Shown here: positions 46,503 to 54,769 of the stretch, piece by piece | Position numbering within the stretch: the stretch's first letter is position 1 | How the letters are laid out: the number at the start of each line of letters is the position of its first letter | NCBI GenBank assembly: GCA_039193195.1 | Contig: JBCCWS010000002.1 | Coordinates: forward strand, 62,001 to 126,000 | From: Pseudomonadota bacterium | Lineage (GTDB): Bacteria; Pseudomonadota; Gammaproteobacteria; Steroidobacterales; JBCBZW01 | Length of the DNA stretch: 64,000 nucleotides | Reading direction: 5' to 3' | Translations under genes and position numbers: made by a program | The notes under the pieces: generated by a model | Databases searched by the model: none | The model's input: only the letters and a program-made list of their open reading frames with translations | What the model was told of the DNA's origin: nothing

Positions 46503-47183
46503 TCAGTCAGCGATCGACTCGCGATACGCAAGGGTTGCCGAAGCGGGCACACCGTCGAAGATCAGACGTCCCCCGTCGAATACGAGCACACGATCGAAAT
46601 CCTCGAGAAGCTCGAGGTCGTGGGTCACCAGCACGACATGCTGCGAAAGCTCCGCGATGGCGGCGCGCACCCTATTGCGATTGCGTAGATCGAGGAGAGC
46701 CGTCGGCTCATCGAAGACGATAAGGGACGGTAGCATCGCCGCCACGCCCGCCAGGGCCAGCAGCTGCTTCTCGCCACCACTCAGGCGATAGCATGCGCGC
46801 GCGGCGAGGTGCGACAGACCGTAGCGCGCCAGCACCTCCCGTACGCGGGACTCGATCTGCACTGTGGGCAGACCCTGGTTGGTCAGGCCGAAAGCCACAT
46901 CCTCAGCCACGGTGGGCATGACGATCTGGTGATCGGGTTGTTGGAAGACGAAGCCGACGCGCTGACGCACGCTCGCAAGGTTTCGATCTACTCGCAAGCC
47001 ATCGACGTGCACGGCGCCGGCAGCAGGACGGACCAAACCGTTGAGCAGGCGTACGAAGGTGCTCTTGCCCGAGCCGTTGGCGCCGATTACGCCGACCCGC
47101 GGCTGATCCCACGCGACGGTGATGTCGTCGAGAATCGAACGGCCGTCGTCGGCCCGAACCGTCACGGCCTCGAAGCGGATCAA
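46503..47183 (-). CDS. bioM: ECF transporter ATPase (BioM)
   Basis: ABC ATPase of the biotin ECF importer: Walker A GVIGANGSGKST, Q-loop VFQQPDHQIV, signature LSGGEKQLLAL, Walker B SLIVFDEPTALLD, H-loop VTHD. The only in-frame ATG lies at 47243 inside the neighbouring tRNA gene, so I prefer the TTG at 47183 (AAGG 6 bases before), giving LIRFEAVTVRADDG and 226 residues, a normal length. Confidence 0.93.
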   Translation of the reverse strand: MIRFEAVTVRADDGRSILDDITVAWDQPRVGVIGANGSGKSTFVRLLNGLVRPAAGAVHVDGLRVDRNLASVRQRVGFVFQQPDHQIVMPTVAEDVAFGLTNQGLPTVQIESRVREVLARYGLSHLAARACYRLSGGEKQLLALAGVAAMLPSLIVFDEPTALLDLRNRNRVRAAIAELSQHVVLVTHDLELLEDFDRVLVFDGGRLIFDGVPASATLAYRESIAD

Positions 47184-47215
47184 CGGTGCCTTACCCGACG
47201 CGATGCTAGGAGAGA

Positions 47216-47289
47216 TGGAGCGGGTGATGGGAATCGAACCCACGTCATCAGCTTGGGAAGCTGAGGTTCTACCATTGAACTACACCCGC
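47216..47289 (-). tRNA. tRNA-Gly (anticodon CCC)
   Basis: Cloverleaf of 74 bases read on the minus strand: acceptor GCGGGTG pairs with CACCCGC, D arm GTTC/GAAC, anticodon stem TCAGC/GCTGA with loop TTCCCAA, T arm GTGGG-TTCGATT-CCCAT. Discriminator T and an encoded CCA. Anticodon CCC reads GGG. It lies between bioM and the DUF885 gene. Confidence 0.95.
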
Positions 47290-47405
47290 TACGTAAGGCG
47301 AGTGTAGCAGCCTCGCCAAGCAGCGCGCACCGTGGCCTGGACCGGCACAGCCCGGTTAGACTCGCACGCCCCGACGCCCTACGCCGAGCCCTGTGAGGAG
47401 CTTCC

Positions 47406-49259
47406 ATGAGCCGTGCCTTCGCCCTGATCACTTGCATTTTGTTCGGCGCTGCCGGCGCTTCCATCGCCCTCGCTCAGGCGCATCCGCAGACGCCACCGAT
47501 CATGCCGCCGATCGCCGAGCCACCAACCTCGCAAGGCGCCGAGGTCGCGCCACCAACGGCGACGGATCCCGCCACCGCCCTGCACGCGCTATTCGAAGAC
47601 GAATGGGAATTCCGCCTGCGCGAAAACCCGCTCCTAGCCACCTCCGTGGGCGATCAGCGCTACGACCACCTGCTGCCAGGCGCCGCACCGCGTGACCATC
47701 TGCGCCGCGCCGCTGCGGCGAGCCAGTTCCAAGCGCGCCTAGGCAAAATCGATCGCGATGCCCTCTCCGAAGCGGACAAGGTGAACTACGACGTGTTCGC
47801 GTTCATGCTTCACCACCGTGTGGATCGCGCCCGCTTCCGCGCCTATCGAATTCCGCTCAACAGCGACTCGGGCTTTTACATGACCCTAAACTGGGCAGCC
47901 CGCTCGCAGTCCTTCCGCACCATCGACGACTACCAGGCCTGGCTCCGTCGCCTCTCGGCATTCCCCCGCTATATGCAGGAGAACGTCGACAACATGCGCC
48001 AGGGCCTCGCCGACGGCTTCACCTTGCCGGCGATCATTCTCCAGGACGTCGCCAGGGTGATCGAGTCCATGGCCACCACTGACATCGATGACAGCCCCCT
48101 ATACCGTCCCTTCCTGGAACTGCCGCCGAGCCTTGACGATGAGCTTTCCGCGGCCCTGCCCGAGATCGGTCGCTACAGCATGGAAGTGGAGGTGATGCCG
48201 GCCCTGCGCGAGTTTCATCGCTTCTTCGTCGAGGAGTACATCCCCGGCGCACGGGACAAGCTCGGCGCCAGCGAGCTACCCGAGGGAGAGGCCTACTACG
48301 CCGGCGAAGTGCGCTTCTACACCAACTTGAACCTCACGCCCGAGCAGGTGCACCAGACAGGCCTCGACGAGGTGGCACGGATCCGCGCCCAGATGGAGGC
48401 AATCATCGAGGAGGTCGGCTTCGAGGGCAGCTTTGCCGAGTTCCTAGCCTTCCTCCGCAGTGACCCTCAGTTCTACGTACAAACGCCGCGCGAGCTGCTG
48501 ATGCACGCCTCCTACCTGGCCAAGAAGGCAGACGGGCAACTACCGAAGTTCTTCGGCAAACTCCCGCGCCAGCCGTACACGGTGGCCCCCGTGCCGTTGG
48601 CGATCGCCCCGAACTACACCAGCGGGCGGTACTCGGGTGCCCCCCTCAAGGGGTCTCGATCCGGCGAGTACTGGGTCAACACCTACGCCCTCGACAAGCG
48701 CACGCTCTACACCCTGCCGGCCCTCACCCTGCACGAGGCGGTGCCGGGACATCATCTGCAGAACGCGCTGGCGAAGGAGCTCGAGGGGCGCCCTAACTTC
48801 CGCCGCTTCATCTACCCCCATGCCTTCGGCGAGGGCTGGGGCCTTTACTCGGAGAAGCTCGGCGTCGAGATGGGCATGTACGAGACGCCCTACGAGGATT
48901 TCGGCCGCCTGACCTACGAAATGTGGCGCGCCTGTCGCCTGGTGGTGGACACGGGCATGCACGCCAAGGGGTGGAGCCGCCAGGAGGCGCTCGACTACCT
49001 CAGTAGCAACACCGCGCTGTCCACCCTCGAGGTGCGCACAGAGATCGACCGCTACATCGCCTGGCCTGGTCAAGCGCTGGCGTACAAGGTCGGCGAACTG
49101 AAGATCATCGAGCTGCGCGAACGGGCGCGGGAGGCCCTGGGCACGAGGTTCGACATCCGCGAGTTCCACGACCGGGTGTTGAGCGAGGGGGGCGTGCCCC
49201 TGCCGGTGCTGGAGGGCATGATCGATCGGTTTATCGAGGAGCGCCTGGGGGCGCGCTGA
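47406..49259 (+). CDS. DUF885 family secreted metallopeptidase-like protein
   Basis: 617 residues with a signal peptide (CILFGAAGASIALAQA) and a Pro-rich spacer. The DUF885 domain has the zinc-type motif TLHEAVPGHHLQNALA, followed by RFIYPHAFGEGWGLYSEKLG and WRACRLVVDTGMHAKGWSRQ, blocks typical of this carboxypeptidase-like family. Expected in the periplasm, hydrolysing peptides; the substrate is unknown. GAGGAG precedes the ATG. A perfect hairpin follows the stop. Confidence 0.92.
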   Translation: MSRAFALITCILFGAAGASIALAQAHPQTPPIMPPIAEPPTSQGAEVAPPTATDPATALHALFEDEWEFRLRENPLLATSVGDQRYDHLLPGAAPRDHLRRAAAASQFQARLGKIDRDALSEADKVNYDVFAFMLHHRVDRARFRAYRIPLNSDSGFYMTLNWAARSQSFRTIDDYQAWLRRLSAFPRYMQENVDNMRQGLADGFTLPAIILQDVARVIESMATTDIDDSPLYRPFLELPPSLDDELSAALPEIGRYSMEVEVMPALREFHRFFVEEYIPGARDKLGASELPEGEAYYAGEVRFYTNLNLTPEQVHQTGLDEVARIRAQMEAIIEEVGFEGSFAEFLAFLRSDPQFYVQTPRELLMHASYLAKKADGQLPKFFGKLPRQPYTVAPVPLAIAPNYTSGRYSGAPLKGSRSGEYWVNTYALDKRTLYTLPALTLHEAVPGHHLQNALAKELEGRPNFRRFIYPHAFGEGWGLYSEKLGVEMGMYETPYEDFGRLTYEMWRACRLVVDTGMHAKGWSRQEALDYLSSNTALSTLEVRTEIDRYIAWPGQALAYKVGELKIIELRERAREALGTRFDIREFHDRVLSEGGVPLPVLEGMIDRFIEERLGAR

Positions 49260-49275
49260 GGCGTCGCGGCGGCAA

Positions 49276-49305
49276 GGCCCGCCCCACGTGCGGGTGGGGC
49301 GGGCC
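49276..49305 (+). terminator. Perfect 12-bp hairpin after DUF885 gene
   Basis: Arms GGCCCGCCCCAC (49276-49287) and GTGGGGCGGGCC (49294-49305) pair completely around a 6-base loop, 16 bases after the stop. It stands between two convergent genes and could stop transcription in both directions, though no T-run flanks it. Confidence 0.45.
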
Positions 49306-49319
49306 GACTAGGTCGGGGT

Positions 49320-49466
49320 TTAGCTTCGGCTTTCGGACTGCGCGCCAGACTGGCCGGACGAACCGCTACCCTGCTGCTTGGGAGACTTGTTCTCGCGAGT
49401 CTGCGAGCTTCCTCCGCCACGCTCGCCGTCTTCCGTGCTCCCGGGGTCGTTGTTTTGCTCTTCCAT
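49320..49466 (-). CDS. 48-residue hydrophilic small protein
   Basis: Short gene with ATG at 49466, an AGGAG ribosome site 7 bases before it, and TAA at 49320-49322. The product is MEEQNNDPGSTEDGERGGGS, followed by 28 more residues rich in Ser, Gly, Gln and Lys and ending SESRS; it has no hydrophobic segment and is predicted disordered. It converges on the DUF885 gene and diverges from the winged-helix/TIR gene. The near-perfect ribosome site is the main support. No function known. Confidence 0.6.
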   Translation of the reverse strand: MEEQNNDPGSTEDGERGGGSSQTRENKSPKQQGSGSSGQSGAQSESRS

Positions 49467-49663
49467 CTCGTTTCTCCTGCGTTTCACACCATTGCGGGGT
49501 GCCTCCCGCGAAGCCGGTGCCCCTCAAGCGCCGACCAGTAACTTGTGTAGTGAACCATCGCTCCATCTCACCCGCCAGCGCAAGTCTTTGCGGGCGAGTC
49601 GCCTCAACGACGACCAAAAGGGCCCGTTCGGTCACCACGCATAGCGACTAGGCGATCAATTTT

Positions 49664-49705
49664 AGGCGCTTAGCGCCTGGAGCCAGCCGCCACCCCTGCT
49701 ACACT
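49664..49705 (+). promoter_or_regulatory. Palindromic operator and extended -10 upstream of the wHTH-TIR gene
   Basis: Inverted repeat AGGCGCT-T-AGCGCCT (49664-49678) lies 22 bases before an extended -10 element TGC-TACACT (49698-49705); the -35 position overlaps the right arm. The start codon is at 49739, so a start site near 49712 gives a short leader. The overlap of palindrome and -35 fits repression or autoregulation by the winged-helix protein, an inference. Confidence 0.35.
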
Positions 49706-49738
49706 GCGCCGAGCCACGGACACGGAATCTGCGCAGGT

Positions 49739-52423
49739 ATGGAAGTCACGACTGAGCCATTCATTGTGGGCGAGTGGACAGTCCATCCATTGACCAACGA
49801 GCTTCGCCGAGACGGCGCGAGGGAGGTCGTAGAACCTAAACTGATCCGAGTGCTCTATCTGTTGGCCCTAAACGCTGACCAGGTCGTCGCCAACGAGACG
49901 ATCATCAACGAGGTGTGGGGGCAGGACTTCGTCGGCGAGCCCCCGGTAGCGAACGCGATCTCTCGACTCCGTCGCGCCTTGGGCTGCTCAGCGTCGGCCC
50001 CCACCTACATCATGACGGAGCGAGGAGACGGCTACCGACTCTTCAGCCCGGTCACCCTGCCGGCGCTGGCGGACGAGGCACAGACCGACCCGCTTCCGCC
50101 CGAGATCGACACGACCTCGTATAGCCCCAACCCTACCACCCAGGGAACTAGCGGCGAAGAAGTCGCGAATACAACTCCCGGTGGAAGCGGCGCGGCAACC
50201 TACGATTCCGCATCGGACGAAGCGCCGGAGCCCACCTTCCTGGCCTTCGTCAGCTACGCCCGCCAAGCCGACGCCGAAACCGCCCGCTGGCTGGTGGATC
50301 AGCTGCGGCGAGCAGGCGGGTTCCGAGTAGCGCGACAAGCTTTTTACTTCGACGAGGAGGATGACTCGCTGCCCGGGGCGGAAGACGTACTGGAAGTGTT
50401 CCGACCTGCCGTTCGCTCCAGCCGCTACTTCTTGCTGTGTCTTTCCCAGGAGGCCGTGAAGTCCCAGTACATTAAAGAAGAGCTGCGGGAGTTCATCGCC
50501 AGCAACGGGGGTAAGCTCGACCGGGTGCTGCTGGCCCACGTTGGCGAGCGCGAGGGGGACATCGCAGCGCTGCAGCAGGCGCTGCTGGCGCCGGCGGCCG
50601 CGGTCAAACCGCTGAAGGGCTTTGCCAATCTAACCGGCGATCCTGGCCAGTGGAGCGGTCCCACCCTGCGCCGGCGCAAGCGGGCTGTCGACAGCCTGTT
50701 GGCCACCATGTTGGGGGGGCCGCGCTCCAGAGAGCTTCGCGCTCAGCGCCGGCGCGCCTGGACGATCGCCGCAGCCCTCGGGATCGCTGGCGCGATCGGC
50801 CTGGGAGCCTCCCTCTGGCAAATGGTCCCAGACGACCCGATCACCGTGGCGTCGGTACCCTTTGTAAGCGCCAGCAGCGAAGACGAGCTGATGGGCCGCA
50901 CAGTTGCCAGGGATACGCTCGTGCAGCTGCGGCGCAGCACGAACATCAACGTGATCTCCGACTCCGTATCCTTCCCCCAGGTGAACAACGAGGCCAACAT
51001 CCTAGTGTTGGCTCAGAACATCCGCGCCGACTACATCATCGACGGCAGAATCGAAGTGGTGAACGGACGGATCATCGTTACGGTCACCCTAGTGGATGCC
51101 ACGAAGGACCGAAGGGGATTGGTCCTTGAGTCCGGTGAGTTCAGCGCCAGCGTGGGCAACTTTGACGAACTCGGCCCCATGATCGCGAGAGCGATCGCGC
51201 AGTGGCTGGGTGTGAAAGGCAGCAACGTCGCAGTGACCACGCCCGCGCCCGCCCCCCAGACCACGAATTCCCTGGCGGCGCAGCGTTACTACGCGGGCAT
51301 CGAGTTCCTAAAGCGTACGAACGAGGAGTCCAACCTGACGCGGGCGGTAGAAATGTTGGAAGGCGCCCTCGCCCTGGACAGCCGCTACGCCGCTGCGCTC
51401 GCTGCGTCCTGCGAGGCTCACCTCCGACTCTACAGCCTCAAGCGCGATACGCCTCTCTACGATCGGGCAGCGGAATACTGCAATCGGGCCCTAGTGTTGG
51501 AGCCCGATCTGCCCCAAGCAAAGGTATCGCTCGGGGCCCTCTACCGGGTGAGCGACAAACTCGCCGAGAGCGAGATCCTCCTCGAGTCAGTGCGCTCGGA
51601 GCTCCCGACCAACGCCGATGTGCTGATACAGCTTGCCTATAACTATCGCGACCAGGGGCGCCTCGCGGACACGGAGGCCACCCTGAATGCGGCCCTCAAG
51701 GCCCAGCCAGGCTACTGGAAGGTCTACTCTGCCCTTGGGAACTTCTACTCCAGTCAGCAGCGCTACCAGGAGGCGCTGGATAACTTCCGCTGGGTCTCCG
51801 AGTTGATGCCTGAGAGTGCCATCGCCTTCGGTAACTTAGGGGCAACCTACTTTCAGCTGCGAGACTACGTGCGTGCCCGGGAGGAGCTGGACAAGTCCAT
51901 CGCCCTCGAGCCGCTCGGGTACGCGTTCGTCAACCTGGGGCTCATCAGCTACTACGAGGGCGATTGGCAAGGCGCCGTCGACGCCTATTCCGCTGCCATC
52001 GCGAATGGTGCCGATGGGTATTGGGCGCGCGCCCGGCTCGCCGAGGCCTTAATCCTGACTGGAGCCAGCGATGCTGAGATCCGCGAGGTACTCCGAGAGG
52101 GGGTGCGGCTGGCCGAGGAGAGCATCGCGATTGATCCCTCCGACGGTTACACGCTGGCTCACCTAGGTCTGCTGCACGCCCGCTTGGGCGAATTCGCGAT
52201 CGCTGATGGGTACCTAGATCGAGCCCGTGCTTTCGGGCCGAAGGATCCCGATGTGCACCAGATCGAAGCATCCGCCCGCGCCGTGCAAGGCGACGCGGTG
52301 CGCATGTGCGAGAGCCTGCGCAATGCGATCACCTTGGGATTCCCGCGCGCGTCGGTCGACGCCGATCCGGATTTCGCACCGCTCCTCAAGAGCCAACCGT
52401 GCCAGCCGCCACTGCCGCCCTGA
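49739..52423 (+). CDS. Winged-helix / TIR / TM / TPR protein
   Basis: 894 residues. An OmpR/CadC-type winged helix (about 7-103: VEPKLIRVLYLLALNADQVV, NEVWGQDFVG, IMTERGDGYRLF) is followed by a Ser/Thr/Pro linker and a TIR domain (about 166-300). TIR features are FLAFVSYARQADAET, FYFDEEDDSLPGAEDVL, SSRYFLLCLSQEAVKSQY and IKEEL, where Glu248 aligns with the catalytic Glu of NAD-cleaving TIRs (WCxxE position). A membrane helix (about 341-360) leads to a TolB-N/FlgO-like domain (about 368-490) and TPRs to the end. DNA-binding and TIR parts are cytoplasmic, the repeats periplasmic. It could change transcription, NAD level, or both, on an envelope signal. No comparable architecture is known to me. 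Confidence 0.85.
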   Translation: MEVTTEPFIVGEWTVHPLTNELRRDGAREVVEPKLIRVLYLLALNADQVVANETIINEVWGQDFVGEPPVANAISRLRRALGCSASAPTYIMTERGDGYRLFSPVTLPALADEAQTDPLPPEIDTTSYSPNPTTQGTSGEEVANTTPGGSGAATYDSASDEAPEPTFLAFVSYARQADAETARWLVDQLRRAGGFRVARQAFYFDEEDDSLPGAEDVLEVFRPAVRSSRYFLLCLSQEAVKSQYIKEELREFIASNGGKLDRVLLAHVGEREGDIAALQQALLAPAAAVKPLKGFANLTGDPGQWSGPTLRRRKRAVDSLLATMLGGPRSRELRAQRRRAWTIAAALGIAGAIGLGASLWQMVPDDPITVASVPFVSASSEDELMGRTVARDTLVQLRRSTNINVISDSVSFPQVNNEANILVLAQNIRADYIIDGRIEVVNGRIIVTVTLVDATKDRRGLVLESGEFSASVGNFDELGPMIARAIAQWLGVKGSNVAVTTPAPAPQTTNSLAAQRYYAGIEFLKRTNEESNLTRAVEMLEGALALDSRYAAALAASCEAHLRLYSLKRDTPLYDRAAEYCNRALVLEPDLPQAKVSLGALYRVSDKLAESEILLESVRSELPTNADVLIQLAYNYRDQGRLADTEATLNAALKAQPGYWKVYSALGNFYSSQQRYQEALDNFRWVSELMPESAIAFGNLGATYFQLRDYVRAREELDKSIALEPLGYAFVNLGLISYYEGDWQGAVDAYSAAIANGADGYWARARLAEALILTGASDAEIREVLREGVRLAEESIAIDPSDGYTLAHLGLLHARLGEFAIADGYLDRARAFGPKDPDVHQIEASARAVQGDAVRMCESLRNAITLGFPRASVDADPDFAPLLKSQPCQPPLPP

Positions 52424-52606
52424 GCCCCCCAAAAGCACCCCACAACCGCCTAACTCGTTGATTCAACGAGTTTCAATCCAATTAAATCGGGTCGCTTCAC
52501 CCGACTCAGAGACTTTCAACACCCAGCATCGCGAGGCTGCGCAACTCACACCGGCTGCGCACCTACCGCCAGCCGGCGAGTTACTGCCGCTGCGGAGCGC
52601 CTTGCT

Positions 52607-53221
52607 ATGGAAAACAAGAAAGTCTCAATGGATGACCACTCGGATCACACCCTCGTTGATGCAGTGCGCAATGGCTGCCTGCGCGCGGAAACTGAGATCC
52701 ATCGCCGCTACAACGGTGCCATGCGCCGCGCACTGAGTCGGTACGTCGACAACCCCATGGATGGAGAGGACTGGCTGAACTCTGCCTGGGTCATCGCACT
52801 CACCAAGCTGCGCGAGGGCAAGCTGCGCGAGCCAAAGGCGTTGCCGGGGTTCCTGTGCGGGATCGCTCGGCGCGTCGCCCTCGGTGAGCTACGCCAACGG
52901 TGGCGCCAGACCCTGCGAATCGCCCCTGAAGAGCTCGAGACGACGCTGGCGGACGTAGACGCCTCCGATGTGGTGGCCGGACATGAGCTAGTCGAGCTCA
53001 CGCAAGGCCTATTGGAGGATCTCACCGTCGATCGGGATCGAGAGCTGCTAGGACGCTGCTTCTTCCTTGACGAGGATCGCGATACGGTGGCGGCGACGCT
53101 CCAACTCGATGCATCGGTGTTCAGCAAAACACTGCACCGAGCCCGGAAGCGCCTATGGGCAGCCGCCGAGCGGGCCAACGCTGCGAACACGCTGCGCGAG
53201 TACATGAGCGAGGCTCGCTAG
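52607..53221 (+). CDS. ECF-type sigma-70 factor
   Basis: 204 residues with sigma region 2 (LVDAVRNGCLRAETEIHRRY, DGEDWLNSAWVIALTKLREG, LPGFLCGIARRVALGELRQR) and region 4 (DRELLGRCFFLDEDRDTVAA, SVFSKTLHRARKRLW). No anti-sigma factor is encoded next to it. It follows the wHTH-TIR gene by 183 bases, same strand. ATG 52607 has GGAG 9 bases upstream. Its regulon cannot be told, but the neighbouring unusual proteins are the obvious candidates. Confidence 0.88.
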   Translation: MENKKVSMDDHSDHTLVDAVRNGCLRAETEIHRRYNGAMRRALSRYVDNPMDGEDWLNSAWVIALTKLREGKLREPKALPGFLCGIARRVALGELRQRWRQTLRIAPEELETTLADVDASDVVAGHELVELTQGLLEDLTVDRDRELLGRCFFLDEDRDTVAATLQLDASVFSKTLHRARKRLWAAAERANAANTLREYMSEAR

Positions 53222-53308
53222 CAGCCCTCGCCAGGGGCGACGCCGATCGGAAGTGCATCTGTCAATCGGCGTCGTTCCCGCACCGGGCGGAAGCCGCTAC
53301 CCCGCGCC

Positions 53309-54253
53309 TCACCACACCCACTCTTGGTCTTGGCGGTCCGCCCTCGCCATCGGCTGCTGGAGAACGTCCGCGTGGGCGGGCGCCCCTTGCTGCTCGGGCA
53401 CCAGCGCCCAGTGCTGACCCTCATCTTCGCTCCGTAGCACGTGCCAGTCGGTCGAGATCACCGTCAGTCGCGACGACTCAACGCAGACCCGTTGGAAATC
53501 GAGCGACACCCCGGTGGGGGCATCCTCCTCGTACCAACGCTGACCGCCGTTGCGGGTGCGCACGATCGCGTTGCCATCGCCCACGGCCCATCCGTTTTGA
53601 CCAAGCGCATCGAAGTCGATGTCGCGCAGCGCGCGTTTGGTGCCGGACACGATCGGCTGCCAGGTGAGTCCGCTGTCATCGCTGCGCAAGAGTCGCCCGT
53701 GTTCCCCGCTCACCCACACTTGCTGCGGATCCACAAAAGCGACGCCAAATAGGTCCTCCCCTACCTCCGTCGCCACCCGCTGCCAGCTCACGCCACCGTC
53801 TTCGGTGCGGTAGGTATTGCCCGAAGGTCCCACCGCTATGGCCAGCTCGGCGCTGCCCCAGGCGACGGCGGCGATTCGCCGCCCCGGCCCTGCAAGAGAT
53901 CGCTGCCAGCGCCTTCCTCCGTCCTGACTTTCCCAGAGCGTGCCGCGGTCGTTGGTGGCGGTGATGTGGCCCGCGCTGGTCAAGTGTAGATCCACCAATC
54001 GTCCCTTGGGCACTTCGAAGGCGATATCGGGATGCACACCAGGATCGGTGATCCGCAGCACAACACTCGGATTCGCCATTCCCTGCCAGCGAACGCCATG
54101 CTGCGTACTCACTTCATCCACGAACAGGTGACTATCTAACGGACGGGGATCAAACCCGTACAGACCGCTGGTAAGCAGGAACAAGCCGCCTAGGAGGCAC
54201 ATATATGCCAGATAGCGGGAGATTGGGGCTGTGGTTGGTTGCGACGTCGTCAT
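53309..54253 (-). CDS. Membrane-anchored YCF48/Asp-box beta-propeller protein
   Basis: 314 residues. A short N-terminal cytoplasmic part and one membrane helix (YLAYMCLLGGLFLLTSGLYG) lead to a propeller with at least five Asp-box repeats: SQDGGRRW, TEDGGVSW, SDDSGLTW, TRNGGQRW, SEDEGQHW. Similar folds occur in YCF48 (photosystem II assembly) and sialidase-like proteins; here there is no photosynthesis context. A scaffolding or binding role outside the membrane is likely. It converges on the sigma-factor gene. Confidence 0.85.
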   Translation of the reverse strand: MTTSQPTTAPISRYLAYMCLLGGLFLLTSGLYGFDPRPLDSHLFVDEVSTQHGVRWQGMANPSVVLRITDPGVHPDIAFEVPKGRLVDLHLTSAGHITATNDRGTLWESQDGGRRWQRSLAGPGRRIAAVAWGSAELAIAVGPSGNTYRTEDGGVSWQRVATEVGEDLFGVAFVDPQQVWVSGEHGRLLRSDDSGLTWQPIVSGTKRALRDIDFDALGQNGWAVGDGNAIVRTRNGGQRWYEEDAPTGVSLDFQRVCVESSRLTVISTDWHVLRSEDEGQHWALVPEQQGAPAHADVLQQPMARADRQDQEWVW

Positions 54254-54769
54254 GAGAAATTGCTCCGAATGCGTGCTGAGTGCATGGTTCGCCGCGGGCT
54301 CAGCGTGGCGGGGTCAGCTTTCTCAGGGAGCGACTCGTCGCCTACGCAGCACCGCTGCCGAACTAGCAGTGCACCGAATGAGCGGAATATCTCACGTAGC
54401 TCCTCACTCCACGCTGCTGCGTCTGCACAATGGAGTTATTCAGCACGTTCACCGTTAATTACCTAATTGACTTGATGGTTTACCTGCTAAATCGAGAGAT
54501 TAAGTCCACCTACTAGGTCATCTTTCTTACTAGCAGCCCCACAAGCTCAGAGGACCAGATCCGAGTGACGAGCCAACCCTTACGTAAACAACACACTACT
54601 CCTGAGGCACAGCAGTGTGCCGATAAGCGGCGCGCTGACCCCAAACGGCGGAATTAGACAACTAGAAGTGCCGGATGCGCACTACTTCGAGCACACTAGA
54701 ACATAGTGGATCGCCAAATTACCTAGCGGCCTAAGCCGCCACACGCGCTGAACTTTAAGGCGGAGCAAG
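54254..54769. other. AT-rich intergenic region before the TIR-SLOG-CHAT gene
   Basis: 516 bases with no supported gene. The stretch from about 54430 to 54730 is visibly richer in A and T than the rest of the window. A TTGACT box at 54467-54472 has only a weak -10 partner, too far from the gene to assign. GGAG occurs 4 bases before the ATG at 54770. The base change suggests acquired DNA. Confidence 0.5.

Noticed and set aside
54467-54472. TTGACT as a -35 for the TIR-SLOG-CHAT gene
   Set aside because: The candidate -10 (TAAATC) matches only 3 of 6 and it lies 300 bases before the start codon.
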